Program-made: the position numbers and the translations under genes
Shown here: positions 15,685-24,369 of the stretch, piece by piece
How positions within the stretch are numbered: the first letter of the stretch is position 1
Layout: each line of letters begins with the position of its first letter
Source: Lewinella sp050633125
Lineage (GTDB): Bacteria > Bacteroidota > Bacteroidia > Chitinophagales > Saprospiraceae
DNA: 64,000 bases
NCBI RefSeq assembly: GCF_050633125.1
Contig: NZ_JBOEFX010000048.1
Location: 1-64,000, forward strand
Reading direction: 5' to 3'
The notes under the pieces: generated by a model
Told to the model about the DNA's origin: nothing
The model's database searches: none
What the model saw: the letters and a program-made list of their open reading frames with translations, nothing else

Positions 15685-16989
15685 TTATTCTTTCTTAAAA
15701 CGATAAAACAACACTACGCCCAGGCCCAAAACCAGTAGCCCGGCCAAAGACTGCTTTGGCCGCTCCATTAAAGTGTTCAACAAAAACAAGGTCGTTATTA
15801 ACAGGTACAAGCCTGGGATAAAAGGATAGCCCCATGCCCGATAAGGTCTACTAACATCAGGAAGACGCTTACGAAAGAGAAAAATACCCGCAGCGGCCAA
15901 GGCCATAAAGCCGATATCAATAAAAGTAACATAGGTAATCAAATCATGGAACTGTCCCCAAACCAAGAGCAGTAAAACAGCCCATATAGCCTGTACCATC
16001 ATGGCATTGGCAGGGGTCTGAAAACGCGAATGTACTTTAGCCAGTTCTTTAAAAAAGACACCATCACGGGCCATCGCAAAATAAATCCGGGGTGCCGACA
16101 TGGTGTAAATCGCAATCGTCCCAAATACGGAGACACCAATCAATAAGGCAACAGCCCGGCCGCCTCCATCCATCACAGCCTCCAGCGCATCACCAGCTAC
16201 CCGCTCACTGCCCGCCAATTGTTCAATAGGCAAAAGCCATAGATAAGCCAAGTTAGCCAAAACATAAGTCAACGTTACAATCACAGCTCCCAGCAACATT
16301 GCCCGAGGAACGTTACGCTGTGGGTGCCTCGTTTCGCCCGCCAGATAGGTAGCGTGATGCCAACCACCAAAAGACCACAAGACACCAATCAATGCCGTCA
16401 GTAATAGCTTTCCCCAATTATCAGGCAAATCACTTTGCAAGGACCAAATCGGCTGATGCGTAGTTTGGTCACGAAAAATAGTAGCGATCAGCACAATCAA
16501 TAACAGAGCCAACAGCTTGGTCGTCGTGAAAACATTGATAATCCACTGACTGGTATTGATTCCGCGAATATTCAGTAACGTAAGCCCAATAATAGTGCTC
16601 GCCGCCACAAGTACCTGAGCAGTTTCACTTAAAGGCACAAAAAAAGTGAGGTACTTGGCAAAGATAAGTGCCAATGCGGCCAAAGATCCGGTGTTCACCA
16701 CCAGCAACGTAACCCACCCATAGAGAAAAGCAGTGAGTTCGCCATAGGCTTCGCGCAAATAAACATAAATACCACCTGCCTTAGGAAACATCCCTCCAAG
16801 TTCTGCAAACGTCAGTGCGCCTGTTAGCGTCACCAATCCGCCAACAACCCAAACAACGACCACCCAGCCTGCATGAGGAAATTCGGCAACGATCTCGCCA
16901 GGAGTAGCAAAGATACCGGCACCAATACAACTGCCAACGGCAATCATGGTAAGGCCATAAAGGGTAAGGCGGCGTTGCAACTGACTCAT
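15685..16989 (-). CDS. APC-superfamily amino acid permease
   Basis: A 434-residue inner-membrane transporter with twelve predicted helices. The first helix carries the APC substrate motif VGSCIGAGIFATPG (about 18-31), and helix 6 has LLTALIGVLWSFGGWHHATYL near 197, close to LAT-type amino acid exchangers. FPKAGGIYVYLREAYG at about 68-83 is also typical. It probably takes up or exchanges neutral amino acids; the substrate cannot be named. It follows the dioxygenase gene by 71 bases on the same strand and may be part of the ECF-sigma run, but could have its own promoter. Confidence 0.92.
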   Translation of the reverse strand: MSQLQRRLTLYGLTMIAVGSCIGAGIFATPGEIVAEFPHAGWVVVVWVVGGLVTLTGALTFAELGGMFPKAGGIYVYLREAYGELTAFLYGWVTLLVVNTGSLAALALIFAKYLTFFVPLSETAQVLVAASTIIGLTLLNIRGINTSQWIINVFTTTKLLALLLIVLIATIFRDQTTHQPIWSLQSDLPDNWGKLLLTALIGVLWSFGGWHHATYLAGETRHPQRNVPRAMLLGAVIVTLTYVLANLAYLWLLPIEQLAGSERVAGDALEAVMDGGGRAVALLIGVSVFGTIAIYTMSAPRIYFAMARDGVFFKELAKVHSRFQTPANAMMVQAIWAVLLLLVWGQFHDLITYVTFIDIGFMALAAAGIFLFRKRLPDVSRPYRAWGYPFIPGLYLLITTLFLLNTLMERPKQSLAGLLVLGLGVVLFYRFKKE

Positions 16990-17060
16990 AGCTAGATAGT
17001 GGTGGTTTCCAGCTAGTAAGATAGCTTTTTTTGTTAAAAAAACTCTTTTCTAGCAATCGC

Positions 17061-17996
17061 CTACACCTTCACCACTTTCAAATAATGAACCTGTAGGTCA
17101 TTGATTTTTAATGCCACAAAGTAATGTCCATTTGGCAAGGCACTATCAGGCTGCCAAGTGGCAAAATATTTTTCAGGCATCTTCTCGCTATCTTCCAATA
17201 CTGCAACTTGTCTCCCTGCCAGATCAAACACCACCAAGCCTACTTTAGCTCTTTTAAACACCCCGTAGTGGATCGTCAGCTCCGTCGTAAATGGGTTGGG
17301 AGACACCTTATATACCATCCCCGTGCTAAGGTGCAAATCACTGGTACCAACAGCAATACCCTCACCGTCTATCGTAATATCAAAAGTACCTTCTAGTACA
17401 CCATCCGCATTTGCCACCAGAGGGATGACCCGATCAGTAGCATCATAGGTGCCGGAAGTGATCGAGGCCGCTGCATCACCAGGAATACTCGTATCCCCGG
17501 CAAAGTAGAGTTGGGTAATCAATTGAGGAAACCCCGGAGGCGTAATTTTATAATGAATATGCGCCGGACGAAAGCTACTACCATTGAGGTATTTACCCGG
17601 CTTAATGGTTTCAAACAGGTAAAAACCCTGCTCATTGGTACGGGTAAATCCACGCAACTTATAACCGCTATTATCGTAGGCGCCTTCGTTGTCAGCATGC
17701 CAAACATCTACCACCGTATTGGGGATAAACTCCGAACAACTCAGGTTGAGCACCCGCCCACTGATGATCATTCGCTCGCCTGGTTCATCCATTTCTGCTA
17801 ACTGGTTGCCCTCCAACATGGGAGGATTTTCCGTATAAAACGGCCCTTCACCGTAATAATCAAGCGTCGTCCGGTCACACGTAAGTAACGAGGAAGGCTT
17901 ATCTCCGGCAGGTGCTCCTTGAGCAGAGGCCCCTAAGCCAAGGCCAAGAGTAGCCAGTGCCGTATTTCTGAGAAATGTTCTTCTGTCTTTAGTCAT
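17061..17996 (-). CDS. Intradiol ring-cleavage dioxygenase with Tat signal and T9SS sorting domain
   Basis: A 311-residue protein in three parts. (1) Residues 1-27: twin-arginine signal (DRRTFLRNTALATLGLGLGA). (2) About 40-210: intradiol dioxygenase fold, with YYGEGPFY, DVWHADNEGAYDNSGYKLRG and RPAHIHYK; these supply the Tyr and His residues that bind Fe(III) in catechol and protocatechuate dioxygenases. (3) About 228-311: type A T9SS domain (VSPNPFTTELTIHYG to NGHYFVALK, basic tail). It probably folds with its iron in the cytoplasm, leaves by Tat and crosses the outer membrane by T9SS. It follows the anti-sigma gene by 18 bases. The substrate is unknown. Confidence 0.9.
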   Translation of the reverse strand: MTKDRRTFLRNTALATLGLGLGASAQGAPAGDKPSSLLTCDRTTLDYYGEGPFYTENPPMLEGNQLAEMDEPGERMIISGRVLNLSCSEFIPNTVVDVWHADNEGAYDNSGYKLRGFTRTNEQGFYLFETIKPGKYLNGSSFRPAHIHYKITPPGFPQLITQLYFAGDTSIPGDAAASITSGTYDATDRVIPLVANADGVLEGTFDITIDGEGIAVGTSDLHLSTGMVYKVSPNPFTTELTIHYGVFKRAKVGLVVFDLAGRQVAVLEDSEKMPEKYFATWQPDSALPNGHYFVALKINDLQVHYLKVVKV

Positions 17997-18014
17997 TATA
18001 GTAAGGGGTGTTAG

Positions 18015-19238
18015 TTAAAATTGATAATTCATTCCGAGTTGCACACGCCGCCTCAAAGGCCAACGAAAAGTACCACTCCGATCAAGCGAAAAGTATTGTT
18101 GAAAACCGGCGTAAAGATGGTAAGCATTGGTTAGCGAATAACCAAGTCTAACACCCGCAGTGAAGTCTGATAGCAAGAATCTAGTATCAGAAAGCATAGC
18201 CTCTACCGTAATCGGTTGATAAACGCCATCATAATCATAAACGGCATTTATGCCTGTATCTTTGTTCCATTGAAGGCCTGTATTAATAGAAATAGTCAGC
18301 TTTTTCAACTTACGCAAATGATAGGCCAGTTGGACATCCAGATTTTGATTATGATACTGAAGTTGCGTAGTTGATGGGACATTTTCATCCAAAGGAACAT
18401 CTACGACGGGAACATTATAAGTACTTGGGTCACCGCTTATCGTACGCTGAACTTCCCCTTGGCCGTAGGCCATTCGGGCTTGCCAATTGGGTGAAAAATT
18501 CACAGCTACCGCTCCATAATATTGCAAGGACAAATCAGGACTACCAACCCTACTAGCAGAGATAAAATCCTGCTGTACGCCCATTTCTAGTGCCCACTTA
18601 TCCACTTTAGCCTTCGAAGTCATCGGTTTTTCATACGAAATAGCCAATGGCTTTCCCATCACTGATGCATCCTTACTTGTTAGATCTACAAAAGGCAACG
18701 TCGCAATATTCCTTACTGCTCCAGTACTGATCGGTTCCTTAATCGTGGGAGCAGCCGCTGGATAATGGTAAGTATAGGTACCGCCTATCTGATTTTCAGC
18801 AACCTTCTCTACAGTTGTCTCCGCGATATCTTCCTTCCCAAACATGGGAATTGAAGCCGGCAAACTCCTGCTTTCCTTATCCTTATGTATAGCAACGGGG
18901 GCTACTAACTTCCCTTCGTCGCCATCCCTTACCTTTGCCTCTTCCTTTTCGGAAGGAATGCGCAATGGCGCTATCAGAGAAGAAGATTCGATTTCTGTAG
19001 CCATAGGAATTTGAAACGCACCAACAACAGGCATTGATCCGCCTGATTTCGGCACAAACGCCAGACACAACACAACGACGCCAATACCGGCACCCAAAAA
19101 CCACCACCATATTGATTTGCGACGACCAGGGGCAGCCAAACGAGCGGCAACAACCTCCCACTGTTCTTCAGCGGCATGGAAATCTACTGTTGCTTCAAGC
19201 CCACTTTTAAACAATTGATCCAATTCTCTATTTTCCAT
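18015..19238 (-). CDS. Anti-sigma-like membrane protein with C-terminal beta-barrel-like domain
   Basis: A 407-residue protein. Residues 1-40 are cytoplasmic and look like a small anti-sigma domain (AAEEQWEVVAARLAA). One membrane helix follows, about 43-62 (IWWWFLGAGIGVVVLCLAF). Residues 63-210 form a low-complexity periplasmic linker. From about 215 to the end it shows alternating strands ending GMNYQF, with the terminal Phe of outer-membrane barrels. It overlaps the ECF sigma gene by 11 bases, the usual arrangement of a sigma factor and its inhibitor. This single chain would have to reach from inner to outer membrane; known Bacteroidota proteins of this architecture exist but are not understood. 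Confidence 0.82.
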   Translation of the reverse strand: MENRELDQLFKSGLEATVDFHAAEEQWEVVAARLAAPGRRKSIWWWFLGAGIGVVVLCLAFVPKSGGSMPVVGAFQIPMATEIESSSLIAPLRIPSEKEEAKVRDGDEGKLVAPVAIHKDKESRSLPASIPMFGKEDIAETTVEKVAENQIGGTYTYHYPAAAPTIKEPISTGAVRNIATLPFVDLTSKDASVMGKPLAISYEKPMTSKAKVDKWALEMGVQQDFISASRVGSPDLSLQYYGAVAVNFSPNWQARMAYGQGEVQRTISGDPSTYNVPVVDVPLDENVPSTTQLQYHNQNLDVQLAYHLRKLKKLTISINTGLQWNKDTGINAVYDYDGVYQPITVEAMLSDTRFLLSDFTAGVRLGYSLTNAYHLYAGFQQYFSLDRSGTFRWPLRRRVQLGMNYQF

Positions 19239-19782
19239 ATTCGGCGACTTGACGGTTGTGCAATATGACCAATGCCTGAAGCTTCTTTCTGGCTTTCGCC
19301 AAATTAGATTTCGACGTCCCGCGACTGATACCTAACTGTTTTGCGATTTCTTCGTGGTTATACCCCTCAATGACGTGGAGTACAAACACCATACGGTACT
19401 GAGGAGGGAGTTGCCTCACCAATTGCAACAGGTATTCACGATCCAGTTCATCAGCACCAGCATTACGAATGTTTCCCCTGGTGGGTTGCGATGCTTGCGC
19501 CCGCTCACGGGTTTGCTGCTTGCGGTAATAATCAATTCCACAATTAATGATAATCCTCCGCAACCACAATTTAAAGGGAACCTCCGGCCGATAGCGATGA
19601 ATATTATCCAACATCTTGTAAAATCCGTCGTTAGCAATTTCCTCCGTTTCCTGTAAATGTTGACCATAACGCGCAGCCACCGACATCCCGTAATTATACA
19701 TTTGCAGGAACAGCCGTTTCTGGCATTCGGCATTGCCTTCACGGCAACCCTCAATCAGCAGTGCGAGTTCGTGGTCACTCAA
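19228..19782 (-). CDS. ECF-type RNA polymerase sigma factor
   Basis: A 184-residue sigma-70 family factor. Region 2 lies at about 20-85 (ETEEIANDGFYKMLDNIHRYRPEV, given by its ends, then FKLWLRRIIINCGIDYYRK); region 4 lies at about 115-170 (LPPQYRMVFVLHVIEGYNHE followed by EIAKQLGISRGTSKSNLAKARKKL). It directs transcription of a small set of envelope genes, probably including its own operon. It is preceded 16 bases earlier by a lipoprotein gene and overlaps the anti-sigma gene. No promoter of the -7 type was found directly before it. Confidence 0.95.
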   Translation of the reverse strand: MSDHELALLIEGCREGNAECQKRLFLQMYNYGMSVAARYGQHLQETEEIANDGFYKMLDNIHRYRPEVPFKLWLRRIIINCGIDYYRKQQTRERAQASQPTRGNIRNAGADELDREYLLQLVRQLPPQYRMVFVLHVIEGYNHEEIAKQLGISRGTSKSNLAKARKKLQALVILHNRQVAEYGK

Positions 19783-19798
19783 ACTATCTAGGTCTCAA

Positions 19799-20533
19799 TT
19801 ATTGAATAAGTGCGCGAAAAGAGGCCTCCTGTACGGAATAAAAAGAGTAGAAACCACAACTCATGACTTTCAACTCCACCTCAAAGGTTCCTCCTACAAC
19901 AATCGCATCCTCTTCAGCAAGATAGCTAACCTCCGTAAAATCAAGGACTTCGTGCGGAAAATAGAAACCGTTACTCGAAACCACCATATCTCCCCATCCA
20001 GACAAGGGCTCCTGTGGCAGTGGAAGTGTAAGCATCATCTGGTTGACATTGTACCCCGCAAACAAGCTATTGTTTCCAAAGTTTTCGGTCGCCAAACGAT
20101 TTGCTAGTAATTGTTTATCAATATAACCATAGGTACCATCAGCATTTTGCTCCAAATTTCCCAGCGCTTCCGTCAAGACAAATTCCAGGTCAAAAAGGTC
20201 CTCCGGGAAAGCCGACCCTGGCGACTGTATAAAACGAATATTGCCTATGATTGCAAGAGAATCAGCAGGGATATTCTGGTTACTAGCAAAGTAAAGATAC
20301 CGATCTAAAGAGGCCACCTCTTTGAAAGTGAATTCAAAATCAAGGTCCTGATCTGCATCGACATGAGTGACATCTTGGTCCTCGGCACTCATATAGTCTA
20401 TATTACTGATATCCAGGTCTAGGTAGTAATTTGCTAATTGTACTTCTTCAACATTCTGCGCTTCCTGTAGGATAGACTTTTGGCAAGATGTAGCCAAACA
20501 GACGAGTAAGCTAAAGCATAATATCCGATTCAT
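19799..20533 (-). CDS. Lipoprotein of unknown function
   Basis: A 244-residue protein with a lipoprotein signal (MNRILCFSLLVCLATSC; Cys17 after ATS). The mature part is acidic, with many Asp, and beta-rich: DLDISNIDYMSAEDQ, FEFTFKEVASLDRYLYFA. No enzyme motif is seen. It is the first gene of the run lipoprotein - ECF sigma - anti-sigma - dioxygenase, with 16 bases before the sigma gene, so it may be part of the signal that the sigma system responds to. That is inferred from position only. Confidence 0.78.
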   Translation of the reverse strand: MNRILCFSLLVCLATSCQKSILQEAQNVEEVQLANYYLDLDISNIDYMSAEDQDVTHVDADQDLDFEFTFKEVASLDRYLYFASNQNIPADSLAIIGNIRFIQSPGSAFPEDLFDLEFVLTEALGNLEQNADGTYGYIDKQLLANRLATENFGNNSLFAGYNVNQMMLTLPLPQEPLSGWGDMVVSSNGFYFPHEVLDFTEVSYLAEEDAIVVGGTFEVELKVMSCGFYSFYSVQEASFRALIQ

Positions 20534-20619
20534 AGTCTTGCTTTTTTAACCTTGCTGGGAAATCCCCAACAGTTTTTACTTACTACACGGATCAGAAGGA
20601 CCAGGGGTTGCCTGGGGTG

Positions 20620-21693
20620 CTAAATATTATTTCTTTTGTCAATCATTTCGGCTAACGCATCTCTTTCTTGAACTAACCACTCTTTAAAAACACTTACGCT
20701 TAATAGTCCATTAGCTTGCAATGGGATGGGCGCTACTTTTTCTGGAAAAAACAGCTCGGTTTTGTCTATCGTTTCGTAATGATCCATCAACTCGCAACTC
20801 ACCTTAAGAAACCGTAACCGCTGTAGAGCAAAGACCGTAGAAAACAGCCCCTCTGCCAATTCATTGAACCAATGATCTGCCTTCTCCCAATTTTCTGTAG
20901 CGACATAATATTCCAGCAGCGGCAGAACAGCCTTGCGAGTATACATCTTCTGTGATTCCAGCAAACATTTCTCCTGCTCATTAGCGTACAAACGTGCCAA
21001 ATCAGTAGCTCCTGATTGCCAACTGCGCCATGCCATTTCGCCAAGAACATCTTGTGGGCCACGTGTACAACTGGATATTTCTTTGCTCATCCACTGATCT
21101 GTAAGCTGATGGGCTTGCTCCAAATCATCATAAGCAAGGGCTACATTTACCTTTATGGTTTGGTTACAACTTGTACACCCAGTTGCCTCCTTGTTCCAAC
21201 CAATCGCTCGCAATTCTTTCGATCTACGTTCTGCTTCCTCGGTCTGGCCCATCGCTTTGAGTGCCAATAATTCATAACAAGAAAGCAATTCGACCGGCGT
21301 TTTACTCCCTTCTATAATTAGGCGTGCATCGGCAATTAGCTCTTCCACTTGCATTCTACTAATACTCATTACTTCGGCCAGATAGGGCAAGTATTCCACT
21401 AAATAGGCTGCAAGTTCATCCCCTAATTCATCCGGCGCTGCTGGATGACCGTAATAGCTACGCAAATAATTAAGTGCAGGCAAACCCAAGTCAGTATATT
21501 GGGTACGAACGGTCAAAAAGAGCAACATCCCGGCAATCTTAACGCCCAATTCTAATCCATCTACTCCGTCTGGTGCATTAAGGGCCTGCCCTTTCAGCAA
21601 AAACTGAATGTTTTCGTTCATATCATCCGAAAGGGAATGGCTTCCCAGATGGGGATACTTGCTGGCAATATCATCGAACGCATCCAAAATCAT
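20620..21693 (-). CDS. Alpha-helical repeat protein paired with the HSP90-like gene
   Basis: A 357-residue soluble protein that is almost all helical, with TPR-like pairs (YELLALKAMGQTEEAERRSKEL, DLEQAHQLTDQWMS, LLEYYVATENWEKADHWFNEL, each given by short stretches). It contains one CxxC (TGCTSCNQ, about 172-179) and a further SSC and EKC, possibly a metal site. It starts 31 bases after the HSP90-like gene and is almost certainly co-transcribed. A TPR-like partner next to an HSP90 ATPase recalls eukaryotic TPR co-chaperones, but no MEEVD-type tail is present on the ATPase. I do not recognise a named family. Confidence 0.75.
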   Translation of the reverse strand: MILDAFDDIASKYPHLGSHSLSDDMNENIQFLLKGQALNAPDGVDGLELGVKIAGMLLFLTVRTQYTDLGLPALNYLRSYYGHPAAPDELGDELAAYLVEYLPYLAEVMSISRMQVEELIADARLIIEGSKTPVELLSCYELLALKAMGQTEEAERRSKELRAIGWNKEATGCTSCNQTIKVNVALAYDDLEQAHQLTDQWMSKEISSCTRGPQDVLGEMAWRSWQSGATDLARLYANEQEKCLLESQKMYTRKAVLPLLEYYVATENWEKADHWFNELAEGLFSTVFALQRLRFLKVSCELMDHYETIDKTELFFPEKVAPIPLQANGLLSVSVFKEWLVQERDALAEMIDKRNNI

Positions 21694-21724
21694 GAGCTTT
21701 ATAGTTTGATTCTCTGACTAATCT

Positions 21725-23530
21725 TTAGGAATGAGAAAGCATGAGTTTCATTATTCCATCATTGAGCATCGCCAACTCTTCCTCCATCAGCGTATAACGC
21801 CCCAGCATCAGCGCTTGCAGGTACAGAAACTTCACAAACATTTCCTGCGTCTCCACTGCTTTTAGGGTCAACAGCTGCTGTATCAGTTCATTGTTGATGT
21901 TTAGAAAAAGGCTGGCATTTTGCCCCGCCCCCTGGTGGAGTGCGTTAGCAATATTCGACCAAACACCGGGGAGTTGTGGCAGTTCGGGATCGGTATCTGC
22001 TTGCAATAGTCCTCGCTTCATCAGCCCCATTTGGGTGACATTCAAAATGGAAGGTAAGTTATCCGGCGAAATATACTTAAGCTGCACCCGGCAGCCATGC
22101 TCATCGAGCACCTCGTTGGCAATGGCTAAGAAATCAGCCCAGCGGGCTTGATCCTGAAAAGATAATTCCCCAAAGCGGTCCATGAAGTACATCGTACTTA
22201 TAGGCTCAATCTTCACCCCTTCATACACCAGCGGCAAGCGTTCTAGCAACTTACGATCATTGTTATAACGGGATAAAATGATCAGGTCATTAGACTGCTT
22301 GGCCAAAGAGACAATCTTCCGGTATTCATCCAAGTCATAAACGTGCCGTATCATCTCGTTTTTTTGCCGGTATTCACGGATCGTCATCTGCCCACCACTC
22401 GTTGGGAAGGTAAAATGAGGAATCATGATGCGGTAAAGTTCCTCATCATGCTCTGCCATCTGCTTGATAGCGTTTTGGTGATTAAAGAAAATATTATCTC
22501 TAATAACAGGGTCATTGTCATGAAGACGAATAAGATAAGAACGAATACATCGCCCAAGTGATTTTCGTGTTTTTTCTAAGGTTTCATTTTCATAAAAACG
22601 CTCCCGCGAAGCTGTTGGCTGCAATTCCGAAGAGTTAATAACCGCTCGCACAAAGAAAGCCCAAGGTGGTAAAATATCATCTATTTTATCACTCAACAAC
22701 ATCCGCTTGAGGTACACCTTGTGCATCGGTCGGCTGCCTGGGTTACATTCATGAGGCAAGATATAAGCCATGCCTTGCGTATCACCAGAAGGCGTTTCCA
22801 ATGCAATTACATCAAGTGGCATAAAACCAAAAAGGTCTTTCCCATACTGAAGCAACTCCTGCCGATCATCACTAATCGCGGCCTTTATATCCTCGGGAAA
22901 GGGGAACCGTGTGTTGATTTGTTCACTTACTTCCCGTCCATTAAGGAAAGTGTAAAAATGGATAGGGTAAGCCAAAAGTTGGCCATAATACTTTAACAAC
23001 CGAGGGATACTCTCTGCATCAAACTTTTTCGCTTTATGAGCTTTGAGCTGAATATTCACCAATGTCCCTGCCTCTTCCAATGGCGGAAGTTCTTCCACCT
23101 GAAAAGTACCGTTTTCTGACCCCGTCCATTTATAGGCTGGTCCACCAGAGAACGATTGTGTTTGCAACTCAATATTCTCGCACACCATAAAACAAGAGAG
23201 TAAACCAATACCAAACTGGCCAATAAAATGCTCTCTCTGAGCCCCCAATTCTCTTTTGCTACTTGCACCTATGCTACTCAGAAAAGTCGTAATCTCCTCT
23301 TCATTTAGCCCAATACCATTGTCCCGAACTTGCAGAGTGGAGGTATCAGGCAAAAAGGTGAAACTAATAGACGGTTGGAAATCCGGCTCTAATACGGATC
23401 TTGCACTACAGGCATCCACTGCATTTTGTAATAACTCGCGGACAAAAACCTGGTCACTACTGTAAAGGTGATCACTTAGTAAGTTGATGATTCCTGAAAG
23501 ATGGACCTGAAAATTTTGAGGTGCAGGCAT
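21725..23530 (-). CDS. HSP90-family (HtpG-like) ATPase, non-canonical
   Basis: A 601-residue GHKL ATPase related to HtpG. The nucleotide site is intact: ELLQNAVDAC (N-box, about 32-41), DNGIGL (about 69-74), GQFGIGLLSCFMV (lid, about 103-115) and GTLVNIQL. ASRERFYEN near 318 corresponds to the conserved SRE segment of the HSP90 middle domain. The C-terminal dimerisation part is divergent and ends without MEEVD. It is shorter than most HtpG proteins and belongs to the group usually labelled HSP90 family protein, whose clients are unknown. It is followed by a helical repeat gene 31 bases later. Confidence 0.9.
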   Translation of the reverse strand: MPAPQNFQVHLSGIINLLSDHLYSSDQVFVRELLQNAVDACSARSVLEPDFQPSISFTFLPDTSTLQVRDNGIGLNEEEITTFLSSIGASSKRELGAQREHFIGQFGIGLLSCFMVCENIELQTQSFSGGPAYKWTGSENGTFQVEELPPLEEAGTLVNIQLKAHKAKKFDAESIPRLLKYYGQLLAYPIHFYTFLNGREVSEQINTRFPFPEDIKAAISDDRQELLQYGKDLFGFMPLDVIALETPSGDTQGMAYILPHECNPGSRPMHKVYLKRMLLSDKIDDILPPWAFFVRAVINSSELQPTASRERFYENETLEKTRKSLGRCIRSYLIRLHDNDPVIRDNIFFNHQNAIKQMAEHDEELYRIMIPHFTFPTSGGQMTIREYRQKNEMIRHVYDLDEYRKIVSLAKQSNDLIILSRYNNDRKLLERLPLVYEGVKIEPISTMYFMDRFGELSFQDQARWADFLAIANEVLDEHGCRVQLKYISPDNLPSILNVTQMGLMKRGLLQADTDPELPQLPGVWSNIANALHQGAGQNASLFLNINNELIQQLLTLKAVETQEMFVKFLYLQALMLGRYTLMEEELAMLNDGIMKLMLSHS

Positions 23531-23627
23531 AGGTTGGTGTTTAGTAAAATACAGAGACCGTTCCGTCCGATTATTAACGGAAACAACAACTTCTTAAGAG
23601 CAGATGCTTATCTAAAGTTCCCGTCGA

Positions 23628-24278
23628 TCAATCTTGCAATTTCGCGCCATAGCTCAAATCGCCAGCATCGCCCAGGCCAGGTACGATATAACTCTTGGCG
23701 GTTAGTTCTTCGTCGAGGGCCGCTATCCAAATGTGGGCATCAGGGAAATTACGTTGCAAATGCTCCAAGCCCAGGCGCGCACCAATAGCGACCACAAAAT
23801 GAATTGCACTAGGCTTTCCGTAAGCCAATAAAGCTTGGGTTGCCAATACCATACTGGCACCAGTTGCCAGCATTGGGTCACAAACAATCAATACTTTATT
23901 TTCCAGATCAGGACAACTGAGGTATTCAACTTCTATTTCAAAAGTTCCGTCTTTATGGTGTTTTCGGTAAGCCGAAACGAAGGCATTCCCTGCATCATCA
24001 AATACATTAAGTAAGCCTTGATGCAACGGCAAACCCGCTCGCAGAATGGTTGCCAGCACGAGTTCCTCTGCGGGCAATTCAGTAGGTGCTTGCCCCAACG
24101 GAGTTTCTATCGAGTATTCTACATAATTGAGCTCTTTGCTCAATTCGTATCCGATGCACTCCCCTAACCGTTCCATATTCCGGCGAAAGCGCATACTGTC
24201 TGCCTGAACATTAATATCCCGCAACTGGGCGACGTATTGATTAGCAATAGAAGGAGTATCACTCAATAGGTGGAGCAT
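23628..24278 (-). CDS. upp: Uracil phosphoribosyltransferase
   Basis: A 216-residue pyrimidine salvage enzyme that makes UMP from uracil and PRPP. The PRPP loop is VLIVCDPMLATGASM (about 129-143), and the uracil-binding C-terminal loop is YIVPGLGDAGDLSYG (about 197-211). ATILRAGLPLHQGL near 82 is also conserved. It stands alone between the HSP90-like gene and the deacetylase-like gene. A weak -7 match (TATCTTTA) lies about 25 bases upstream on the minus strand. Confidence 0.96.
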   Translation of the reverse strand: MLHLLSDTPSIANQYVAQLRDINVQADSMRFRRNMERLGECIGYELSKELNYVEYSIETPLGQAPTELPAEELVLATILRAGLPLHQGLLNVFDDAGNAFVSAYRKHHKDGTFEIEVEYLSCPDLENKVLIVCDPMLATGASMVLATQALLAYGKPSAIHFVVAIGARLGLEHLQRNFPDAHIWIAALDEELTAKSYIVPGLGDAGDLSYGAKLQD

Positions 24279-24369
24279 AAAATGTATTTATTTTGGTTAA
24301 AGATAAGCAAGCAGCAGTAAAGATAGAGGGCCGCTAAACTTTTTCCTCCTCATTATTCTTTTCCTCCCA

